Shown: piece after piece, positions 7,098 to 13,383 of the stretch | Position numbering within the stretch: position 1 is the stretch's first letter | Layout: each line of letters begins with the position of its first letter | Source of the DNA: Bacteroidota bacterium | Lineage (GTDB): Bacteria; Bacteroidota; Bacteroidia; Cytophagales; Cyclobacteriaceae | Direction: 5' to 3' | Assembly (NCBI GenBank): GCA_003242315.1 | Contig: QGUY01000055.1 | Location: forward strand, 1 to 17,278 | Length of the DNA: 17,278 bases | Position numbers and translations under genes: made by a program | The notes under the pieces: model-generated | The model's database searches: none | The model's input: only the letters and a program-made list of their open reading frames with translations | What the model was told of the DNA's origin: nothing

Positions 7098-8486
7098 ATG
7101 GAACGAATACTGGTGATTGACGATGATCAGGACATTTGCAGCCTGTTGTCGAGATTCCTGAGCAAGAACGGATATGAGGTGGACACTGCCTCAAGCGGTG
7201 CTGATGCGCTGAAGCTGCTGCGAACCAAGAGTTATACCCTGGTGCTGTGTGATTATCACCTTTCGGATATGTCTGGTGCCGATCTTTTGCAGCGCATTAA
7301 GATTTTGCAGCCAGCGGTACCTGTGATCATAATTACCGGCTACTCGGATGTTCGAACAGCTGTTCAAACATTCAAGTACGGTGCTTCCGACTATGTTGTG
7401 AAGCCCCTGCTGCCTGACGAAATTCTCATCACAATTCGTGAAGCGATCAACAAGAGCAATTCGAAAGGTCAGGCTTACAAGGAAGCGAGCGAGCCCAGAC
7501 GGTCGTCGCTACGTGAAGATCGCTTTATTGTCGGTACCAGTCCTCAGGCCGAGACTGTTGAGCGCTATATCAACCTGATAGCGCCGTCGGATATGTCGGT
7601 TATCATCACGGGTGATACCGGCACAGGCAAGGAGTATGTTGCTGTCGCCATTCATGAACGCAGCAAGAGGGCAGGCAAACCGTTCGTTGCTATCGACTGC
7701 GGTGCTCTTTCAGAAGAACTGGTAGGCTCTGAATTGTTTGGTCACGTGAAGGGTTCGTTCACAGGAGCGTTTACCGACAAAGCGGGAAGCTTTGAGATTG
7801 CCAATACTGGTACGTTGTTCCTGGATGAAATCGGCAACCTGTCTTATGAGAATCAGGCGAAACTTCTTCGTGTCCTTCAGGAACGCAAGATACGCCGGAT
7901 AGGAAGCACAAGGGATATCGACATTGATGTCCGGATCATCACCGCTACAAACGAAGATCTGCTTTCCATCGTGAAAGCCGGCCGGTTCCGGGAAGACTTG
8001 TATCACAGGTTAAATGAATTCAAAATTGAACTGTCACCGCTGCGCGAGCGCAAGGGCGACATCATGATATTTGCAGAACATTTCCTCAAGAAAGCCAATG
8101 CTGCTCTGGGTAAGGATGTGAAGCTTACCAACAAGGAAGTCATCGAGAAGTTGAAGAACTACGCATGGTACGGAAATCTTCGCGAGCTCAACAACGTCAT
8201 CAAACGCGCAGTGCTTCTATCTCCGGGATCGGAGATTACACTCGAGTCACTGCCATACGAGATTATTTCACCCGAACCCGAATTCGCTGATACGTCGGGT
8301 ACGGATCATCTGTTTGAAATGTCCCATCACAACCTTCTCAAATCCGTCTCGGGACGCGCTGAACGGCAAGCCATCATCTCGACGCTGGAGAAAACCGGCT
8401 TCAACAAGACGAAAGCAGCCGAACTTCTTAAGATTGATCGCAAGACCTTGTATAACAAACTCAAGGCATACGAGATCAATCTGTAG
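7098..8486 (+). CDS. Sigma-54-dependent response regulator (NtrC/AtoC type)
   Basis: This 462-residue two-component regulator activates RNA polymerase carrying sigma-54. The receiver domain (1-115) has the acidic pair Asp9/Asp10, phospho-acceptor Asp52, Thr80 and Lys102. The AAA+ domain (about 142-375) has Walker A GDTGTGKE (172-179), the sigma-54 contact loop as GSFTGA (219-224) in place of the commoner GAFTGA, Walker B TLFLDEIG (239-246) and the arginine region GRFREDLYHR (295-304). A Fis-type helix-turn-helix ends the protein (about 421-460, GFNKTKAAELLKIDRKTLYNKLK). No histidine kinase gene is adjacent, so it is an orphan here and its signal is unknown. It is preceded by a strongly folded leader and closed by a hairpin terminator at 8506-8537. 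No sigma-54 promoter with both -24 and -12 boxes intact is seen nearby. Confidence 0.96.
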   Translation: MERILVIDDDQDICSLLSRFLSKNGYEVDTASSGADALKLLRTKSYTLVLCDYHLSDMSGADLLQRIKILQPAVPVIIITGYSDVRTAVQTFKYGASDYVVKPLLPDEILITIREAINKSNSKGQAYKEASEPRRSSLREDRFIVGTSPQAETVERYINLIAPSDMSVIITGDTGTGKEYVAVAIHERSKRAGKPFVAIDCGALSEELVGSELFGHVKGSFTGAFTDKAGSFEIANTGTLFLDEIGNLSYENQAKLLRVLQERKIRRIGSTRDIDIDVRIITATNEDLLSIVKAGRFREDLYHRLNEFKIELSPLRERKGDIMIFAEHFLKKANAALGKDVKLTNKEVIEKLKNYAWYGNLRELNNVIKRAVLLSPGSEITLESLPYEIISPEPEFADTSGTDHLFEMSHHNLLKSVSGRAERQAIISTLEKTGFNKTKAAELLKIDRKTLYNKLKAYEINL

Positions 8487-8505
8487 CAAGACCTGAGAGC
8501 GAAAG

Positions 8506-8537
8506 AAATGGAACCTGAGAGGGTTCCATTTTTTTTT
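8506..8537 (+). terminator. Rho-independent terminator of the sigma-54 regulator gene
   Basis: A perfect 10-bp stem AAATGGAACC/GGTTCCATTT (8506-8515 with 8522-8531, 6-nt loop) runs directly into a T-tract up to 8537. The first repeat octamer begins at the next base. Confidence 0.9.
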
Positions 8538-8640
8538 GTGTTAATGTGTTGATGTGTTGATGTGTTGATGTTGTCTGTTAGCCACTGGCGTACCCAGAAA
8601 CTGGTGTGTTCAACACATCAACACCTCAACACTTCAACAC
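8538..8640. repeat. Octamer-array repeat, symmetric 4+4 copy (element A)
   Basis: Four head-to-tail octamers (GTGTTAAT, then GTGTTGAT three times; 8538-8569) are followed by a core starting GTTGTCTG (8570-8604). Four octamers in inverted orientation then follow (8609-8640; read on the minus strand GTGTTGAA, GTGTTGAG, GTGTTGAT, GTGTTGAA). The arms can pair at 28 of 32 positions, giving a very long hairpin with the core as its loop; the core has its own small CCAG/CTGG hairpin. The element fills the gap between two convergent genes: it starts right after the T-tract of one terminator and ends 6 bp before the stop of the barrel gene. This is the placement typical of REP/BIME-like intergenic repeats. 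Confidence 0.85.
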
Positions 8641-8646
8641 AATCCC

Positions 8647-9276
8647 CTAGGGATTAAGATTCAACGCCACATACACCTGCGCACATGAATTCCTGGAATC
8701 TCCCAGCAGCAGTTCGGCTGCGTCGCTGTCTGCGATTTCGGAAAGACCATAGTTGTAGCGTGCACCGACCTGGACGGCGCCGAAGTTGAGACCGAAACCT
8801 CCGGTCAGGCCGAAATCAAACGATTTGAAGTTGTCGCGGTCCAGGTCTTCCGTTCCACCACCGAGATCGCCCTCCGTGTCGATGTTGGCTCCCAGAAGGT
8901 AGCTGAAGTAGGGTCCTACATGGATCTCAGCTGCGTCACCGAGTTTGAATACGGCGAGAATAGGCAACTCCAGGTAGTTGAGATTGAACTTTACGGTCTG
9001 GTCGATAACACCGCTCCATTCTGTTTCCGATCCTTTCGTTGTGTAAAGCAATTCGGGTTGAATGGCAAACGTTTCAGTTGAAAAGATCTGGCCGTACACT
9101 CCAACGTGAAAGCCCACGCGGGCATTCTCGTCGTCCACATCGTCGACATACAGGTTGCTCAGGTTCAGTCCCCCTTTTACGCCCATGCGCCGATCCTGCG
9201 CTGTCGACGATACCACCACACCTGACAATAGCAGGACTGTCAGGATTGCCATCAAACATGTTTTTGTTTTTTTCAT
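8647..9276 (-). CDS. PorT-type outer-membrane beta-barrel protein
   Basis: The product is a 209-residue outer-membrane barrel of the PorT/OMP_b-brl_2 kind common in Bacteroidota. A signal peptide (MKKTKTCLMAILTVLLLSG, cut likely after STA near residue 26) is followed by the standard opening RRMGVKGGLNLSNLY, then GVYGQIFSTETFAIQPELLYTTKG. The hallmark strand is FNLNYLELPILAVFKLG, followed by IHVGPYFSYLLGANI, FDFGLTGGFGLNFGAVQVGARYNYGLSEI and the closing strand QVYVALNLNP. The frame is open to an ATG at 9342, but the ATG at 9276 gives a proper signal peptide and is preferred. The cargo or role is unknown; relatives include PorT of type IX secretion, but this short member should not be assigned to it. 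The gene is flanked on both sides by octamer-array repeats. A small hairpin (AATCCC/GGGATT, 8641-8655) overlaps its stop codon. Confidence 0.87.
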   Translation of the reverse strand: MKKTKTCLMAILTVLLLSGVVVSSTAQDRRMGVKGGLNLSNLYVDDVDDENARVGFHVGVYGQIFSTETFAIQPELLYTTKGSETEWSGVIDQTVKFNLNYLELPILAVFKLGDAAEIHVGPYFSYLLGANIDTEGDLGGGTEDLDRDNFKSFDFGLTGGFGLNFGAVQVGARYNYGLSEIADSDAAELLLGDSRNSCAQVYVALNLNP

Positions 9277-9423
9277 ACGGACTGTTTTTAGAATTAGTTG
9301 TTCAACCAACTGTGGTAAAATCATGCCAACCAGCCGTATCACCCAGGATCAAAATCTGTTAATGAAATTCAAGGAAGCCATTCAACACCCGTCGTGTAGT
9401 CAAATCCCCTTCTGCTTTACGGC

Positions 9424-9662
9424 AAGCACCTCAATACATAGGGAAGGATCTACCTGCACGCCCTTGGATGACAGACGACTTCAACACATCAACACACCAA
9501 CACTTCCACACCCATCAATCCCTCCGCGCGCCCTTTAATTCTGGGTATGCAATCGGATGGGCGCACAACGTAAACACGTACGCACGTAAACACGTAAACA
9601 CTCTACATTTCTCCGCACGCCCTCTGATACCAGACAACTTCAACACATCAACACATGAACAC
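9424..9662 (-). repeat. Octamer-array repeat, three-unit copy (element B)
   Basis: Read on the minus strand from 9662 down, three units follow each other. First come octamers GTGTTCAT, GTGTTGAT, GTGTTGAA (9662-9639) and a core GTTGTCTG... (9638-9602). Next come octamers GTGTTTAC, GTGTTTAC, GTGCGTAC, GTGTTTAC (9601-9570) and a core GTTGTGCG...GATTGCATACC (9569-9537). After a spacer come octamers GTGTGGAA, GTGTTGGT, GTGTTGAT, GTGTTGAA (9511-9480) and a core GTCGTCTG... (9479-9446), ending in AGGTGCTT (9431-9424). The octamers are degenerate at their last three bases, and the family switches from GTGTTGAn to GTGTTTAC between units. No protein is credible here; the open frames across it only translate the octamers. 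Confidence 0.8.
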
Positions 9663-9819
9663 TTCGAAGGCACGCTCATATTCCCCACATCGTAGATGAG
9701 CGTCCACAGGTGTTTCCTCGTGTTTCGCCCAAAATATCCCCTGAGCGGCTATTTGGCAGATTGGTATGAAATTTCTAACGAAAAGAGGCAGGACCAGACA
9801 GAAGAAACGAAAAGAAATT

Positions 9820-9860
9820 AAAAAAAATAGAAGATCCCCTACGTGTTTCCCGTCTTCTAT
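9820..9860 (-). terminator. Minus-strand Rho-independent terminator without a gene
   Basis: The stem ATAGAAGA/TCTTCTAT has an 18-nt loop and is followed on the minus strand by seven T residues, then AATTT. On the plus strand the same hairpin lacks a T-run, so its direction is clear. Confidence 0.6.
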
Positions 9861-9978
9861 ATATCCTTTCTGTTGGGTTTGGCTCGTATGACGGGGTAAC
9901 ACCTGGCCGCATTATCTGCTCTATCAGAAAAACTTGGAGGACCCATGACCTTCCATTATGATACCAGATTTTGCGGCC
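9820..9978 (-). ncRNA. Candidate small RNA: long hairpin followed by terminator
   Basis: On the minus strand a 74-nt hairpin (9978-9905) forms about 23 pairs. A 7-bp base stem GGCCGCA/TGCGGCC is followed by a 2x2 T-T mismatch loop, ATCTG/CAGAT, TATCA/TGATA, TGGA/TCCA plus GG/CC with one bulge, and an 8-nt loop. About 45 nt further on is an 8-bp stem (9860-9853 with 9834-9827) running into seven T residues (9826-9820), which is a good Rho-independent terminator on this strand only. No gene lies in front of that terminator, so it most simply ends a short non-coding transcript. I see no matching promoter, and the family is unknown to me. Confidence 0.35.
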
Positions 9979-9991
9979 TATCTCTTTTGGT

Positions 9992-10124
9992 GTGTTGAAG
10001 TGTTGATTTGTTGAGGTGTTGAAGTTGTCTGCCATCCCAGGGCGTACCCAGAATCTGGAGTGTTTACGTGTTTACGTTGTGCGTTCATCGGATTGCATAC
10101 CTGGATGGATGTGCGTAGGTGCTT
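9992..10124 (+). repeat. Octamer-array repeat, two-unit copy (element C)
   Basis: Octamers GTGTTGAA, GTGTTGAT, TTGTTGAG, GTGTTGAA (9992-10023) precede a core GTTGTCTG...GGGCGTACCCAGAATCTGG (10024-10058). Two GTGTTTAC octamers (10060-10075) and a second core GTTGTGCGTTCATCGGATTG... (10076-10104) follow, ending in AGGTGCTT (10117-10124). The first core is closely similar to that of element A. The order of units repeats that of element B in opposite orientation, so B and C form a large imperfect inverted pair. Confidence 0.82.
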
Positions 10125-10387
10125 CAGGGCCACAACTACCACTGCCTATCGCCCACTGCCCACTGAACTTGTGGCGACAAATCCTTCAGTATGTAGATAA
10201 TGAGCCTCGTTGACATAGTCTTTACCAAACAAAAGAACATCGTGTAATTGGCCTCGTAAGTCAATGGTAATCAGCTAATTGCAGGAGACAACATGAGGAT
10301 CATTACGGCGCTGGCATAGTTCTGTTGATAGGGAAGGCGAAACAAGAATTGTAAAACCAACTTATTGAAAAGTAAAACATCACAACT
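10125..10387. other. Intergenic region with a short heptamer array
   Basis: Positions 10140-10167 hold four 7-mers, CACTGCC, TATCGCC, CACTGCC, CACTGAA, a different small tandem repeat from the octamers next to it. The remaining roughly 220 bases up to the lipoprotein start hold no gene or clear promoter. An 8-codon frame at 10293-10319 follows a GGAGA but is probably chance. Confidence 0.5.
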
Positions 10388-10825
10388 ATGAAAGTAAAAT
10401 TCTTAATGCTGACTATGGTGCTTGGAAGCCTGCTCTTTGTTCAGTGTAATCAAACGCGCGATAACAAGACTGGCGAATCCAGCGGCAACTACGACACTCA
10501 ATCCGACCGTGACGATGTGATAGACCGCGAACGTCAGGAGATGGCACAGAACCTTAGAGAAGTACGCGATGATATCGATCGTGAACTCGAAGAAGTCTCC
10601 AACGAAATGGAGAATGCATCAGACGAGGCTCGCCGTGACCTCGAAGAAACGAAAAAGGATCTGACGGACCGTCGGTCCAAAGTAGAAGAAAAGCTGGATG
10701 AAGTAGAGAATGCCACGGCTGATACCTGGGATGATATCAAGGACGGTGCGAGCAATACCCTGGAAGACGTCAAGGAAGGATTCCGTGACGCGGGTGACGA
10801 AATTGAGGATCGCCTGGATCAGTAA
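10388..10825 (+). CDS. Acidic helical lipoprotein with 11-residue repeats
   Basis: The product is a 145-residue exported protein of unknown function. The N terminus is a lipoprotein-like signal (MKVKFLMLTMVLGSLLFVQC) with the putative lipidated Cys20; Gln at -1 is unusual for a lipobox. A short polar linker (21-55) follows. Residues 56-143 can be written as eight consecutive 11-residue blocks with hydrophobic residues near positions 4 and 7/8 (LREVRDDIDRE, LEEVSNEMENA, ... SNTLEDVKEGF, RDAGDEIEDRL). This is the hendecad pattern of amphipathic or coiled-coil helices seen in LEA-, YtxH- and apolipoprotein-like proteins. The composition is very rich in Asp, Glu and Arg. It precedes the OmpA-type lipoprotein by about 130 bp, and both probably act at the envelope. 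The exact role cannot be given. Confidence 0.82.
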   Translation: MKVKFLMLTMVLGSLLFVQCNQTRDNKTGESSGNYDTQSDRDDVIDRERQEMAQNLREVRDDIDRELEEVSNEMENASDEARRDLEETKKDLTDRRSKVEEKLDEVENATADTWDDIKDGASNTLEDVKEGFRDAGDEIEDRLDQ

Positions 10826-10845
10826 TCCGGACTGAGACATCCGGC

Positions 10846-10869
10846 TTTAGTCTTATATTTAGTCTTATA
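10846..10869. repeat. Perfect 12-bp tandem repeat upstream of the OmpA-like gene
   Basis: TTTAGTCTTATA occurs twice without a gap (10846-10857, 10858-10869), ending 89 bp before the preferred OmpA-like start. It lies where a promoter or operator would be. It follows a weak CCGGA/TCCGG hairpin (10827-10844) that may end the preceding gene. Confidence 0.7.
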
Positions 10870-10958
10870 TATAGATCGAAGCTGCCATTGAGGGGTTATT
10901 TATCCGGCAAGTTTTGAATGACCTCACTCTGGCAGCTTCTCACTTTTATGCATACAGT

Positions 10959-11651
10959 ATGAACACGAAGATTTCCAATTGGCGATGGCTGGCCGTGCCG
11001 GTAATCGTCTGTATGATGTTGCCGCTGATTTGGGGATGCAAGGCAAGCAACACAACCAAGGGTGGCGCCATCGGTGCTGGGGTGGGAGGAGCCCTGGGCG
11101 GCGTGATTGGCAGTAAGTCGGATAACACTGCCGTTGGCGCCATTATCGGTGCGACGATCGGCGGCGCGGCCGGCGCGTTGATCGGGCGGCACATGGATAA
11201 GCAGGCTGAAGAACTTCGCCGCGACCTGGAAGGAGCGCACGTCGAACGCGTTGGTGAGGGAATACGAATCACATTCGACTCGGGTCTTTTGTTCGATCAC
11301 GACTCATATCAGCTGAAACCTCAGACTGAGGAAAATCTCACCGAGCTTGCCGAAACGCTCAAAAAATACGATGACACCAATATCCTCATAGAGGGCCATA
11401 CCGATAACACGGGTGCCGAAGACTATAATCAGCAATTGTCGGATTGGCGGGCGGAAGCTGTTTCAAAATTTATCGCCGAAAAGGGCGTAAAGAATAGTCG
11501 CATTACGATGCAAGGCTATGGCGAGATGCAGCCGGTAGCCTCCAACGATACCGCCGAGGGACGCCAGCAAAACCGGCGCGTTGAAGTGGCGATTTATGCC
11601 AACAAGAAAATGCAACGCATGGCCGAAAAGGGAGAACTCGGAGAACTCTGA
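10959..11651 (+). CDS. OmpA-family lipoprotein with glycine-zipper region
   Basis: The product is a 230-residue envelope protein likely to tie the outer membrane to peptidoglycan. The signal peptide ends in a lipobox-like LIWGC, with the lipidated Cys27. A glycine-zipper stretch (about 35-77, repeated GxxxG such as GAIGAGVGGALGGVIG and GAIIGATIGGAAGALIG) should insert in or pack against a membrane. The OmpA C-terminal domain (about 100-213) starts GIRITFDSGLLFDHDSYQLK. It contains the peptidoglycan-binding pair Asp149 (EGHTDNTG) and Arg164 (LSDWRAEAV), and ends GRQQNRRVEVAI. The frame is open to an ATG at 10914, but ATG 10959 gives a normal signal peptide and is preferred. A strong terminator follows at 11665-11708. 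Overall it resembles the YiaD-like group of OmpA lipoproteins. Confidence 0.92.
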   Translation: MNTKISNWRWLAVPVIVCMMLPLIWGCKASNTTKGGAIGAGVGGALGGVIGSKSDNTAVGAIIGATIGGAAGALIGRHMDKQAEELRRDLEGAHVERVGEGIRITFDSGLLFDHDSYQLKPQTEENLTELAETLKKYDDTNILIEGHTDNTGAEDYNQQLSDWRAEAVSKFIAEKGVKNSRITMQGYGEMQPVASNDTAEGRQQNRRVEVAIYANKKMQRMAEKGELGEL

Positions 11652-11664
11652 TTTCAGCACTTCC

Positions 11665-11708
11665 GCAAAGAGGGATCGCTCGGCAACGAACGTCCCTCTT
11701 TGCTTTTT
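11665..11708 (+). terminator. Rho-independent terminator of the OmpA-like gene
   Basis: A perfect 11-bp stem GCAAAGAGGGA/TCCCTCTTTGC (11665-11675 with 11693-11703) is followed directly by five T residues. It isolates the OmpA-like gene from the carboxylase gene downstream. Confidence 0.9.
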
Positions 11709-11785
11709 CCTCACCTTCACATGTTCGGTGCTAAGGTTCCCGTTGCTCTTGGCTATATTTCGAGGGAATACTATATACTATCCCC

Positions 11786-13357
11786 ATGGCCAAACGCAAG
11801 TTGCAGGACCCCACCCTTCAGGAAAAATTCGAAGAACTGGACCGCAAGAACGAGGAGGCCCTCCTCGGCGGAGGAAAAGAACGCATCGAACAACAACATG
11901 CAAAAGGAAAACTCACCGCCAGGGAACGTATCGAATTGATCCTGGATCCCGGCTCTTTCGAAGAGTTGGGAAAATTCGTCATGCATCGGTCCAAAGACTT
12001 CGGACTGGACAAGACCTACATTCTTGGTGACGGTGTAGTAACCGGGTATGGCACCATCCATGGCCGGCTCGTTTACATCTTTTCACAGGACTTCACCGTC
12101 TTTGGCGGGTCGTTGTCGGAAACCCACGCTGAAAAGATTGTAAAGATCATGGACCTGGCGCTCAAGAATGGCGCGCCCATTATCGGCCTCAACGATTCAG
12201 GGGGTGCCCGAATCCAGGAGGGCGTCGTATCACTGGGAGGTTACGCCGACATATTTTATCGTAACACGCTCGCCTCGGGAGTAATCCCTCAAATCTCTGC
12301 CATTATGGGACCTTGCGCGGGTGGCGCTGTGTATTCACCGGCAATCACCGATTTCATATTCATGGTGGAGAATACTTCCTTCATGTTTGTAACCGGACCC
12401 AACGTCGTACGAACCGTTACTCATGAAGATGTGACGGCCGAAGTTCTCGGCGGAGCTCAAACCCACAGCACCAAGAGTGGAGTAACCCATTTCGCATGCG
12501 CCAATGAGGTAGAGTGTCTCAACCAAATTCGGAGGCTGCTTAGCTATATTCCGCAGAACTGCGAAGAAGATCCTCCGTCAGTTCCTTATACACCTTCTGA
12601 TGAGTCGCGGCCGCAGCTCAATGAAATTGTTCCCGCCAATCCGAACCATCCCTACGACATGCGGGACGTTATCAACGGTGTCGTGGATCCGGATAGTTTC
12701 TTTGAAGTGCATCGTAATTTCGCAGAGAACATCGTCGTCGGGTTTGCTCGTCTCGGAGGGAGAAGTATTGGTATTGTTGGCAATCAGCCAGCATCCCTTG
12801 CGGGTGTGCTGGACATTAACGCAAGCGTAAAGGGGGCTCGCTTCGTGAGGTTCTGTGATTCCTTTAACATCCCCTTGTTGGTGTTTGTTGATGTACCGGG
12901 TTTTCTTCCCGGCACGGATCAGGAATGGAATGCTATCATCACCAACGGTGCAAAACTACTCTATGCGTTTTCGGAAGCGACCGTTCCCCGCGTGACGGTA
13001 ATAACCAGGAAGGCGTATGGCGGTGCTTACGATGTGATGAACTCCAAACACATTGGTGCCGATCTGAACTTCGCATGGCCTACCGCCGAGATCGCCGTAA
13101 TGGGAGCGCGAGGAGCTGCTGAGATTATTTTCAAACGCGAGATCGCCGAGGCACCGGATCCGGAAAAGAAACTCAGTGAAAAAGTGGAGGAGTACACGCG
13201 CAAATTTGCCAATCCCTATCGCGCCGCGCACCGGGGTTATATCGATGAAGTGATTTACCCTGATCAGACAAGAATAAAGTTGCTCAAAGCCTATGCGATG
13301 CTTGAAAACAAAGTTGTTACTTTGCCACGCAAAAAGCATGGGAACATCCCACTGTAG
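11786..13357 (+). CDS. Acyl-CoA carboxylase beta subunit (propionyl-CoA type)
   Basis: This 523-residue carboxyltransferase moves CO2 from biotin to an acyl-CoA, most likely propionyl-CoA to methylmalonyl-CoA. Both crotonase-like halves are intact. The N half has NDSGGARIQEGV (136-147) and the oxyanion segment MGPCAGGAVYSPA (174-186). The C half has VDVPGFLPGTDQE (368-380) and RKAYGGAYDVM (408-418). Asp416 sits where, as I recall, Streptomyces PccB has the Asp (422) that favours propionyl-CoA and acetyl-specific enzymes have Ile. Methylmalonyl-CoA decarboxylase alpha subunits share these motifs and cannot be fully excluded. No biotin carboxylase or carrier gene is adjacent, so the partner subunits must be elsewhere. 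The M42 peptidase gene starts 26 bp downstream and probably shares the transcript. Confidence 0.94.
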   Translation: MAKRKLQDPTLQEKFEELDRKNEEALLGGGKERIEQQHAKGKLTARERIELILDPGSFEELGKFVMHRSKDFGLDKTYILGDGVVTGYGTIHGRLVYIFSQDFTVFGGSLSETHAEKIVKIMDLALKNGAPIIGLNDSGGARIQEGVVSLGGYADIFYRNTLASGVIPQISAIMGPCAGGAVYSPAITDFIFMVENTSFMFVTGPNVVRTVTHEDVTAEVLGGAQTHSTKSGVTHFACANEVECLNQIRRLLSYIPQNCEEDPPSVPYTPSDESRPQLNEIVPANPNHPYDMRDVINGVVDPDSFFEVHRNFAENIVVGFARLGGRSIGIVGNQPASLAGVLDINASVKGARFVRFCDSFNIPLLVFVDVPGFLPGTDQEWNAIITNGAKLLYAFSEATVPRVTVITRKAYGGAYDVMNSKHIGADLNFAWPTAEIAVMGARGAAEIIFKREIAEAPDPEKKLSEKVEEYTRKFANPYRAAHRGYIDEVIYPDQTRIKLLKAYAMLENKVVTLPRKKHGNIPL

Positions 13358-13383
13358 AAAGGCTAAATAACATATACGCTAAT

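Larger units (their letters stand above)
9663..9991. other. Unique segment between inverted repeats, no gene seen
   Basis: This 329-bp stretch is flanked by elements B and C pointing outward. It has no open frame that looks like a protein. It does hold three inverted repeats: ACGCTCAT/ATGAGCGT (9672-9679 with 9696-9703), ATAGAAGA/TCTTCTAT (9827-9834 with 9853-9860) and a long imperfect hairpin at 9905-9978. The last two make up the candidate minus-strand RNA listed separately. Confidence 0.55.

Noticed and set aside
8538..8640. CRISPR array
   Set aside because: The repeat unit is 8 bp and directly contiguous, without spacers, and no cas gene is present.
9155..9695. Overlapping plus-strand frames upstream of the barrel gene
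   Set aside because: They run through the octamer arrays, whose translation gives monotonous peptides of the NTSTHQHF type, and otherwise lie antisense to the barrel gene.
9648..10035. Minus-strand frames of 84 and 86 codons between elements B and C
   Set aside because: One starts inside the octamers and both cross the hairpin/terminator; composition is atypical and no family is recognisable.
10293..10319. Eight-codon leader peptide (MRIITALA) after GGAGA, upstream of the acidic lipoprotein gene
   Set aside because: Too short to support, no attenuator structure follows, and Shine-Dalgarno use is weak in this phylum.
10534..10840. Minus-strand Ser/Arg-rich frames opposite the acidic lipoprotein
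   Set aside because: They are the low-complexity antisense of GAA/GAC-rich repeats.
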